Of a DNA stretch of 30,235 bases, positions 24,303 through 30,235 are shown piece after piece. Both the position numbers and the translations under genes were made by a program. The notes under the pieces were generated by a model. The model did not search any database. It saw only the letters and a list, made by a program, of their open reading frames with translations, and was not told the DNA's origin. Each line of letters begins with the position of its first letter. Positions within the stretch are counted from its first letter, which is position 1. The DNA is from DATFGK01 sp046712825 (GTDB lineage: Bacteria; Actinomycetota; AC-67). Where the stretch lies: positions 1 to 30,235 of the forward strand of contig JBKKCR010000038.1 of the NCBI GenBank assembly GCA_046712825.1. Reading direction: 5' to 3'.

Positions 24303-25700
24303 CTACGCGGGCTCGCCGGGATCCGGCGGCTGCCGGGTGCGGCGTCGCAGCAGCCAGTAGGTGAGGCCGGCCGCGGCCGCCCCTCCCGCGATGGCGAGCA
24401 GCCATGGGAAGACCTGCGTCTGATCCGATGGCGGAAGCGCGAGACCGGAGCCGGTCGGGCTCACCGACGCCGTCGGGCTCGAAGTCACCGAAGGGGTCGG
24501 CGTGGTCGGCGTGGTCGGCGTGGAGCTCCCGCCACGTCCCGGTCGCCGCCCGCCACCCGACGATCCGGTCGACCCCTGCGGCAGCGAGGGGACGGTGCCG
24601 GGGATGTTCGACTGTCCTAGGATCGCGGCTTTCACCGCCGTAACCCCGACCGGAGCATCCCAGGCCGAGTGCGGCATGCCGTCGATGATGTTGACCTTGA
24701 CGTTCGGGGACCCCGCGGCCTTGAGCTTGTCCACGTAGTCGAGGCCGTGCCGTGGGGCTGCGGTTCCGTCCGCGGTCCCCATCAGGAACGTGACCCGCGT
24801 GGTCGGGTAGGAGTAGTCCGAGCCGCCCGTGTCGACTCCGTCGGCGGTCCACTTGCCGATGTAGGCGGCGTCGTGCTGCTCGCAAGGCCCGCCACCGCCG
24901 AAGAAACCGTACGAATTGTCCATCGTCTTGGCCGTGTGAGTCGGCCAGGTGTACTCCCGGAACTCCTCGGTGCAGCCCTTCACCAGGGCCGCGTGCGGCG
25001 GACCCGAGACCGGGATCGCGGCATCGATGATTCCGGACAGCCCGTAGTGCGACAGCGAGTACGAGATCTGCGAGGCGCCGCCGCTTTCACCTGTAACACA
25101 GAAGCCACAGTTACCGCTCGGTTGCGACGAGCCGTTGTAGAGGTGGCCGTGCACCCACTTGATGACTGTGGCCGAGCGGCAAGCGAGCTTCGCGGGTCCC
25201 GCCGCCGTCTCGCCGGGCGCGGCGTCGAGCCAGGGGTCGTCCCACTTCACCTGGACGATCTCGAAGCCCGCGCCGCGCAAGTCGTCGAGGGCGGAATCGG
25301 CGGACGCCTTGACGGTGGTCCAGGAGGTGCCCCCGCTGACGGTAAAGAACATCACGAGCCCGCGCGGCGTGCCCGAAGCCGCACGCGTCGCCAGTCGTCC
25401 TTCGGCCGCCTGCTTGGTCTGCGAGCACGTGACCCGGAACGTGGTGCAGTTGTACCCGTCGGGGCAGCCGCCCCCGCCGGTTGAGAGGACCGTGAACGTC
25501 CCGGTTCCGTACGTCGCGGCGCTTCCCGACGATGGAACCGCCGCCCACACGAGGAGAGCGGCGAGCAGCGCAAGCGCAGGGCGCAAGCGCCGCGCCGGCT
25601 TCAGACGGATCGGCTGGTTCGCGCGCAAAGCATCCTCTCGTGATCGGAACCGACGGACCGGGGTCCCGGCCGCTCGGTAGTCCATATTGTAAGTCCCCAT
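24303..25700 (-). CDS. Secreted hydrolase with Ser/Thr/Pro linker and C-terminal membrane anchor
   Basis: A 465-residue protein on the opposite strand to all neighbours. The signal sequence has a basic stretch (residues 32-40) and a hydrophobic core (about 41-56). The mature part is Cys-rich (about eight Cys, including NCGFC at 197-201) with nucleophile elbow GESGG (Ser206) and a C-terminal GMPHSAWD region supplying His, resembling plant pectin-acetylesterase-like or feruloyl-type alpha/beta hydrolases. From about 370 there is a Gly/Ser/Thr/Pro linker, then a transmembrane helix (about 425-445) and an RRRTR tail, a tripartite cell-wall or membrane anchoring architecture. It probably trims or de-esterifies the exported glycan at the cell surface (inference). 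Start ATG 25700 or ATG 25685 (GGGGA 8 bases upstream). Confidence 0.85.
   Translation of the reverse strand: MGTYNMDYRAAGTPVRRFRSREDALRANQPIRLKPARRLRPALALLAALLVWAAVPSSGSAATYGTGTFTVLSTGGGGCPDGYNCTTFRVTCSQTKQAAEGRLATRAASGTPRGLVMFFTVSGGTSWTTVKASADSALDDLRGAGFEIVQVKWDDPWLDAAPGETAAGPAKLACRSATVIKWVHGHLYNGSSQPSGNCGFCVTGESGGASQISYSLSHYGLSGIIDAAIPVSGPPHAALVKGCTEEFREYTWPTHTAKTMDNSYGFFGGGGPCEQHDAAYIGKWTADGVDTGGSDYSYPTTRVTFLMGTADGTAAPRHGLDYVDKLKAAGSPNVKVNIIDGMPHSAWDAPVGVTAVKAAILGQSNIPGTVPSLPQGSTGSSGGGRRPGRGGSSTPTTPTTPTPSVTSSPTASVSPTGSGLALPPSDQTQVFPWLLAIAGGAAAAGLTYWLLRRRTRQPPDPGEPA
24496..24522 (-). repeat. Three tandem 9-bp units in the Thr/Pro linker
   Basis: GTCGGCGTG is repeated three times exactly, encoding Thr-Pro-Thr units in the linker of the secreted hydrolase. 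Such in-frame repeats can change copy number and thereby linker length. Confidence 0.85.
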
Positions 25701-25760
25701 CTCGCCGGCCGCCCGGGACGATGGCGACGCTGAAGATCAAGCCTTTCTAGAGGAGGATCC

Positions 25761-26786
25761 GTGAGTAATCCACACTTCGTCGAACGAAAGAGCTGCCCGG
25801 TGTGCGGCTGCGTCGACCTTCGCGAGCTGTTCCACGGCAGCTACACCGAGCCCCCGATCAGGTCGTGGCTCGAGAAGCGACAAGCGCCGCGCGGGATGGT
25901 CGAGTTCGATCTGCTGGAGGGCGCCGAGTATGTCCTCCTCGAGTGCGCGGTGTGCGCGTTGATCTTCCAGCGCGACATCCCCGACGAGTACATGTCAGAG
26001 ATCGCGTACGAGCGCTGGGTCGACCCCGACAAGGCGTGGGACCGTCGCTCGAAGGGGATCATCCGAGCTCGCGGACGCTACGCGCTCGAGATCATGGGGG
26101 TGCTCGATTTCATGAAGCGTGAGCCCGAAAGCTTGCGCTTCCTCGACTACGGCATGGGCTGGGGTTTCTGGGTCGAGATGGCGCGTGCGTTCGCGGTCGA
26201 CGTGTACGGTCTGGAGCCCGCCGCCTCGAGGAACACGCGCGCCTCCGAGCAAGGCCTTCAGGTGATCGACGTCGAGCAGATGAAGAACCTTTCATTCGAC
26301 TTCATCAACACCGAGCAAGTGTTCGAGCATCTCCCCGAGCCGTTCGAAACCGCGGTGCAGCTCTCACAGGTGCTTGCTCCGGGCGGGATCCTCAAGATCA
26401 GCGTGCCGAACTCGATGCGGGTCAAGCGTCACCTGAGACGGGATGACTGGCTCAAGAAGGGCAACCCGCTGAACGACGTGTTCCCGCTGCAACACATCAA
26501 CGCGTTCACGCACCGCTCGATCATCAAGCTCGGTGAACGTGTCGGGCTCGAGCACGTTCCGATCCCCGCCCGTCTCCGATACCGCTATATGCCGACGTGG
26601 GAGCGTCCGAGCCGCCTGCTCAAGCGGACGGTCGGGGCGCATTACCGTACGCTACGCGATCAGACGACCGTGATCTGGTTCCGGCGCGGGGGCGCTCCCG
26701 CAACGGCGCCCGCCGAGTCAGGAGGCGTCCGGCGGCAGCTCGCCGAGCCGGCCGAGAAGCCAAAGCCCTCAAGGAGGAGAGGTTGA
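25761..26786 (+). CDS. SAM-dependent methyltransferase with N-terminal zinc ribbon
   Basis: A 341-residue protein. Cys12/Cys15 (CPVCG) and Cys62/Cys65 (CAVC) form an N-terminal zinc ribbon of the kind found in sugar C-methyltransferases and related polysaccharide-locus enzymes. The SAM-binding motif I is RFLDYGMGWGFWVEMA (126-141); motif-II-like VYGLEPA and the later EQVFEHLPEP and LAPGGILKISVPN segments are typical of class I methyltransferases. The target may be a nucleotide sugar or the growing glycan end. The start is GTG 25761 after a strong AGAGGAGGATCC leader. It resumes the plus-strand operon after the reversed gene, and its TGA shares a base with the ACP start ATG. Confidence 0.9.
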   Translation: MSNPHFVERKSCPVCGCVDLRELFHGSYTEPPIRSWLEKRQAPRGMVEFDLLEGAEYVLLECAVCALIFQRDIPDEYMSEIAYERWVDPDKAWDRRSKGIIRARGRYALEIMGVLDFMKREPESLRFLDYGMGWGFWVEMARAFAVDVYGLEPAASRNTRASEQGLQVIDVEQMKNLSFDFINTEQVFEHLPEPFETAVQLSQVLAPGGILKISVPNSMRVKRHLRRDDWLKKGNPLNDVFPLQHINAFTHRSIIKLGERVGLEHVPIPARLRYRYMPTWERPSRLLKRTVGAHYRTLRDQTTVIWFRRGGAPATAPAESGGVRRQLAEPAEKPKPSRRRG

Positions 26787-27034
26787 TGGACATAGAGGCG
26801 CAGCTCCGCAGTTACCTCGTCGATGAGCTCCAAGCTCCAGCGGACGCCGTCGGGACCGACTCACCGCTGATCTCGACCCACGTGATCGACTCGCTCGGGA
26901 TGCTTTCGATCGTAACGTTCATCGAGGGCGAGTTCGGTGTCGAGATCGTCGACGACGAGATCGTCCCGGACAACTTCGAGACGCTCTCTTCGATCGTGAA
27001 GCTCGTCGAGTCAAAGATGGCGCAATCGACATGA
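26786..27034 (+). CDS. Acyl carrier protein
   Basis: An 82-residue acidic protein with the ACP fold pattern: helix 1 (IEAQLRSYLVDEL), a loop, then the phosphopantetheine attachment site VIDSLGML with Ser36 at the start of helix 2, and ending in FETLSSIVKLVESKM. It is a dedicated, not housekeeping, ACP, since it sits between a methyltransferase and a glycosyltransferase with no fatty-acid synthase genes nearby. It likely carries the acyl group handled by the acyl-CoA dehydrogenase and the Cys-hydrolase of this locus (inference). ATG 26786 follows AAGGAGGAGAGG and overlaps the previous stop; its own stop overlaps the GT4 start (ATGA). Confidence 0.93.
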   Translation: MDIEAQLRSYLVDELQAPADAVGTDSPLISTHVIDSLGMLSIVTFIEGEFGVEIVDDEIVPDNFETLSSIVKLVESKMAQST

Positions 27035-28239
27035 CCCGAACGCATCCTGCCGGCGGCGGGCGTGACCCGCTGCCGGCGGAGACGGACATTCGAGCGAGCG
27101 GAGACCCGCGTATCCGGATCCTCTGGCTGATCAAGGGCCTGGGGCGGGGCGGGGCCGAGATGCTGCTCTACCAAGCCGCGCGCCTCCGCGACCGTGATGC
27201 GTTCGACTGCGAAGTCGGGTTCCTCCTCGGATCGCGGGACTGGCTCGCGGACGACCTCCGGGCCGAAGGCGTGCCCGTCCACCTCTTCTCGTCGGAACGG
27301 CATGCCGACTTGCGCTGGGCCTTCAAGCTGCGACGCCATCTGAGCGCGAACCCGGTAGACGTTGTGCACATCCATTCGCCGCTGGTCGCTGCGGTGGCAC
27401 GTTTGGTGGTTCGGTCGCTCCCGCGCCGCCTGCGGCCGAAAACGGTCTCGACTGAGCACTTGCCCTGGTCCGGACACAATCGGTTGACCCGCATGGTCAA
27501 CGCCGCGACGTTTCGCCTCGACGCCGCACACCTCGCGGTCTCGGACGCCGTGGCGGAGTCGATCCCTCGTCGCACGCGCAAGCAGGTTCAGGTCTTGGTG
27601 CACGGGATTCCGGTCTCCCATGTGCGGGCCGAGCGGCGGTGGCGCGAAACGGTGCGGAACGAGCTCGGCGTCGGCCCCGACGAGGTGCTGGTAGGTACGG
27701 TCGCCAATGTAACCGCCCAGAAGGCTTACCCGGATCTGATCGAGGCCGCCGTGAGGGTCGCCTCTCGGACGGGCAATGTGCGGTTCGCGGTGGCGGGACG
27801 TGGAACGCTCGACGACGAGATGCTGACGCTGGCCGAGCGGGCCGGCCTCGGGGAGCGCCTTGCTCTGCTCGGTGCCGTCGAGGATGCTCCGCGCTTCATG
27901 TCGGCTTGCGATATCTTTGCGCTCGCCTCGCATTGGGAGGGCCTCCCGCTGGTCATCATGGAGGCGATGGCACTGGGGCTGCCGGTCGTGGCGACCAGGG
28001 TGGGCGGGATCCCTGCCCTCATCCGCGACGACGGTGAGGGCACCCTTGTTCCGAAGTCGAGGCCCGACCTGTTCGCGCTGGCGATCGAGGAGCTGGCCGC
28101 CGACCCGGAGCGGAGGGAACGCATCGGGCAGACCGCGAGCGAGGACGCCGTTCGCTTCGACAACCAGCCGGCCGTCAGGACGATCGAGGCGCTCTATCGC
28201 GACGTCGTCGAAAGCGGAGCCGGGAGACTCGGGCGATAA
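27031..28239 (+). CDS. GT4-family glycosyltransferase
   Basis: A 402-residue GT-B enzyme. The N-terminal domain has the GLGRGGAEMLLYQAARL loop (about 36-52) and VVHIHSPLVAAVARL, both typical of GT4. The C-terminal donor domain begins with VGTVANVTAQKAYPDLIEAA and contains the E-x7-E motif HWEGLPLVIMEAMALGLPVVAT, where the two Glu bind the nucleotide-sugar. There is no membrane helix; it probably acts at the inner face of the membrane on the lipid-linked glycan. The first 25 residues are an unstructured extension, so a later start is possible, but the ATGA overlap with the ACP gene supports ATG 27031. It is the last gene of the coupled plus-strand run. Confidence 0.93.
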   Translation: MTRTHPAGGGRDPLPAETDIRASGDPRIRILWLIKGLGRGGAEMLLYQAARLRDRDAFDCEVGFLLGSRDWLADDLRAEGVPVHLFSSERHADLRWAFKLRRHLSANPVDVVHIHSPLVAAVARLVVRSLPRRLRPKTVSTEHLPWSGHNRLTRMVNAATFRLDAAHLAVSDAVAESIPRRTRKQVQVLVHGIPVSHVRAERRWRETVRNELGVGPDEVLVGTVANVTAQKAYPDLIEAAVRVASRTGNVRFAVAGRGTLDDEMLTLAERAGLGERLALLGAVEDAPRFMSACDIFALASHWEGLPLVIMEAMALGLPVVATRVGGIPALIRDDGEGTLVPKSRPDLFALAIEELAADPERRERIGQTASEDAVRFDNQPAVRTIEALYRDVVESGAGRLGR

Positions 28240-28282
28240 AAGCAGATGGTCCGGGTCGTCTGGGTCTTCTGTTCGTTGAAAG

Positions 28283-28317
28283 GGGTGGAGGCGTCCACTT
28301 CCGAGCGACAGGTTCGC
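28283..28317 (+). promoter_or_regulatory. Two adjacent hairpins in the leader before the G8-protein gene
   Basis: In the 125-base gap 28240-28364, GTGGA (28285-28289) pairs with TCCAC (28294-28298), extendable by two G-U pairs, and GCGA (28305-28308) pairs with TCGC (28314-28317). A TTGAAA at 28276-28281 could be a -35 box, but no matching -10 box is clear. This may be a terminator region for the glycan operon or a structured 5' leader; I do not recognise a known riboswitch. Confidence 0.3.
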
Positions 28318-28364
28318 CCGAATTCAAGTAGTAGGGGATCCGCGACGAATCACGGAGTGTGGGG

Positions 28365-30235
28365 ATGAACGGACCAGGGGGCACCACCGACGACGGCGGC
28401 TTGAGCCGCCGGCGACTGCTTTTCCTCGGTGGCGCGAGCGCGCTCGGGGTCGTATTCGCCCGCGGGCTTGATCCGGTCGACTCCGACCAGTCCGCGGCGC
28501 CGGAGCCCGTCAAGAGCCCGACGACGAGCCACGACGGACACGCCTCTCCCTCGCCGGAACCCGCTGACACGACGGACGCGGTCGTTCAGGGCGCGACGCT
28601 CGTTCGATGGAGCGACCCCGCGACTTGGAAGGGCAAGGTCCCCGGGCCGGGGGACATCGCCAAGATCGATGTCGGCGTGCTTATGGACGTGAATCCGACC
28701 GTGGCCGGCGTCGTCATCGGCCCCTCCGGCTCGCTGGTGTTCGATCCCAAAGCGGCGCGAACGCTGACGAGCAAGGGGAACGTGATCGTGCGCGGCCGTT
28801 TGACGATGCGTCCGGCGAGTTCGTCGATCGTCCATCGCATCGCGATAACCGGTGCGAAGGAGTCGTCGTTCAAAGGCGGCGGTGCGATCCCGCTCGACAC
28901 CGACGTCGGCGTCTGGGTCGTGTCGAACGGCGTCCTCGACGCGGTCGGCAGCGTAAGGCGGGGCTGGGTCCGCGCAGCCGGCAGCGTCGCGAAGGGGAGC
29001 AGGAAGATCACCCTCGCCGACACCCCCACCGGCTGGCGCTCCGGAGACGAGGTGGTCATCACCCCGACGAGATCGCCGGCGGTAAGTAGCAAGCAGTACG
29101 CGGAGTACGACACGGCGACGATCAGTTCGGTAAGCGGCAAGACCATCACGCTGTCGCGCTCGACCGCCTACGCGCACCCGAAGGTCGACGTCGGAACCGG
29201 TAAGGCCTATACGGCTGAAGTCATGAACCTCACGCGGAACGTCCGGATCGAGGGAAAGCCCGGCGCACGCATCCACGTCTTCATGAACTCGCGCAAGAAG
29301 CAAACGCTTCGATTCATCAGCGCTCGTCACGTCGGGCCGCGCCAGGGGACGAACGGGGTCCTCGGCCGGTACGGGATCCACTTCCACATGGCCGGCAACG
29401 GTTCGCGAGGGTCGCTCGTCGAGGGTTGCGTCGTCCGGGAGGCGGGTCACCACGCCTTCGTTCCGCACGCCAGCCACGGCGTCACGTTCCGCGACTGTGT
29501 CGCGCACGACACGATGTCGTCGGCGTACTGGTGGGATCCCGGCGCCGGGAACGCGACCCGCGACGCGGTGTTCGACCGATGTATCGCTTCGTACGTACAC
29601 ACCGACGGCCCAGCGTTCCGCCTCTCGGCGTTCTGGCTGGGTCACGGAGAGGGAAACGTGGCGCGCGGGTGCGTGGCGGTCGGCGTCCTTGGAGAAAAGA
29701 CGGCGTCGGGTTTCCAGTGGCCGGAGAATCCGGGGCCGCGCGAAGATGGAACGGTATGGCAGTTCAAGGATTGCGTCGCGCACAACAACAAGGTCAACGG
29801 GATCTTCACCTGGCAGAACAACCTCGGAAAGTCGGTCATCGATCGCTTCGTGGCCTATCACAACGGCAAGGCCGGCATCGAGCACGGCGCGTACAAGAAC
29901 GTGTACCAGTACAAGAACTCGACGCTCTACGGGAACGGCGTCGCCGGAGCGTTCGTCCACGCGGTCTCCGGCGATGTGGTTCCGCTCAGCTTCGTGAACG
30001 TGGTCTTCGACGGCGTTGGAAAGAACCAGTACGCGATCATGTTCGAGCGCCACACCGCGGCGCCGAACAGGCCGACCCAGGTCACCGGATGCACGTTCAA
30101 GGGCTACAACAAGGCGGCGTTCGGATTCGTCGACGACAACACCAAGAACGAAGACACCGTCGATGTGGTCGGATGCTCGTTCGCAGGGAACGAGTTCTGG
30201 CTGTCCAACCAGATCGACCCGGCTTCACTCATCCG
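28365..30235 (+). CDS. Tat-exported G8-domain right-handed beta-helix protein, C-terminus cut off by window edge
   Basis: About 623 residues are visible from ATG 28365 (GGAG 7-10 bases upstream). A twin-arginine signal SRRRLLFLGGASALG (14-28) directs folded export, followed by a Ser/Pro/Thr-rich linker (about 40-75). A G8 domain (about 78-150) follows, with the WSDPATWKGKVPGPGD start and paired Gly pattern. From about 270 onwards, repeated short strands (HFHMAGNGSRGSLVEGCVVRE, GVTFRDCVAHDT, VFDRCIASYV, QFKDCVAHNNK) form a parallel beta-helix like that of polysaccharide lyases, pectate lyase-like and surface adhesion proteins. It is probably a surface protein that binds or cleaves glycan. Its place directly after the glycan operon suggests the local glycan as ligand (inference). 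Confidence 0.88.
   Translation, partial: MNGPGGTTDDGGLSRRRLLFLGGASALGVVFARGLDPVDSDQSAAPEPVKSPTTSHDGHASPSPEPADTTDAVVQGATLVRWSDPATWKGKVPGPGDIAKIDVGVLMDVNPTVAGVVIGPSGSLVFDPKAARTLTSKGNVIVRGRLTMRPASSSIVHRIAITGAKESSFKGGGAIPLDTDVGVWVVSNGVLDAVGSVRRGWVRAAGSVAKGSRKITLADTPTGWRSGDEVVITPTRSPAVSSKQYAEYDTATISSVSGKTITLSRSTAYAHPKVDVGTGKAYTAEVMNLTRNVRIEGKPGARIHVFMNSRKKQTLRFISARHVGPRQGTNGVLGRYGIHFHMAGNGSRGSLVEGCVVREAGHHAFVPHASHGVTFRDCVAHDTMSSAYWWDPGAGNATRDAVFDRCIASYVHTDGPAFRLSAFWLGHGEGNVARGCVAVGVLGEKTASGFQWPENPGPREDGTVWQFKDCVAHNNKVNGIFTWQNNLGKSVIDRFVAYHNGKAGIEHGAYKNVYQYKNSTLYGNGVAGAFVHAVSGDVVPLSFVNVVFDGVGKNQYAIMFERHTAAPNRPTQVTGCTFKGYNKAAFGFVDDNTKNEDTVDVVGCSFAGNEFWLSNQIDPASLI

Noticed and set aside
24496..24522. 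Tandem 9-bp repeat as a possible regulatory iteron
   Set aside because: It lies in frame within the Thr/Pro linker of the secreted hydrolase and is explained by the protein repeat.
28240..28364. Known riboswitch in the leader of the G8 gene
   Set aside because: Two short hairpins are present, but no conserved core of c-di-GMP, cobalamin or other familiar classes could be matched.
28350..30053. 567-codon minus-strand frame antisense to the G8 protein
   Set aside because: The plus strand has a Tat signal, a G8 domain and beta-helix repeats; the antisense frame shows Val/Asp/Arg bias only.
1..30235. Exosortase, CRISPR array, tRNA/rRNA, insertion sequence or integrase
   Set aside because: None found by reading: no spaced direct repeats of CRISPR type, no clover-leaf candidates recognised, no transposase-like product, and no multi-helix exosortase protein among the genes.

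Overview
The window is GC-rich, with many GTG starts and one TTG start, heavy translational coupling and strong G/C preference at third codon positions. The gene repertoire (TetR and NarL/LuxR regulators, a fused Wzz/BY-kinase, Wzm/Wzt export, a Tat-exported G8 protein, secreted alpha/beta hydrolases) suggests an uncultured high-GC Gram-positive lineage, most likely Actinomycetota. This is inferred from composition and gene content; no rRNA or marker gene is present to prove it.

Left flank (1-7358): a minus-strand pair holds a large signalling protein (class III cyclase domain, STAND NTPase, transmembrane helix, 14 WD40-type repeats) followed by a secreted alpha/beta hydrolase cut off by the left edge. 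Divergent from them lie an unrecognised 167-residue protein and a TetR-family repressor.

Regulatory head (7359-8717): a NarL/LuxR response regulator is translationally coupled to an orphan PqqD-like protein. Three long perfect inverted repeats lie in the two gene-free stretches on either side of this pair.

Glycan locus (8718-28239): a long plus-strand run encodes a membrane nucleotide-sugar 4,6-dehydratase (WbpM/CapD type), a LuxR protein with a degenerate receiver, a Wzz/BY-kinase fusion and a small sigma-region-4-like HTH protein, closed by a hairpin terminator. It continues with an acyl-CoA dehydrogenase, a Wzm/Wzt ABC exporter with a C-terminal domain of the carbohydrate-binding type, a GT2 glycosyltransferase, two alpha/beta hydrolases resembling the exosortase-A-associated hydrolase pair, a sulfotransferase, a Gfo/Idh-like protein, a GMC oxidoreductase and a second sulfotransferase. 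A reversed gene for a secreted, membrane-tethered hydrolase then interrupts the run, which resumes with a methyltransferase, an acyl carrier protein and a GT4 glycosyltransferase. After a structured leader comes a Tat-exported G8/beta-helix protein, truncated by the right edge.

Working model (inference): the locus makes and exports, by an ABC-transporter route, a surface glycan or glycolipid that is probably sulfated, methylated and decorated with an acyl group built on the dedicated ACP. The most unusual part is the combination of an exosortase-A-cluster-like acyl module (hydr1-like, hydr2-like, ACP, acyl-CoA dehydrogenase, plus PqqD) with two sulfotransferases, while no exosortase, acyl-CoA ligase, polymerase, flippase or initiating glycosyl-phosphotransferase lies in the window.
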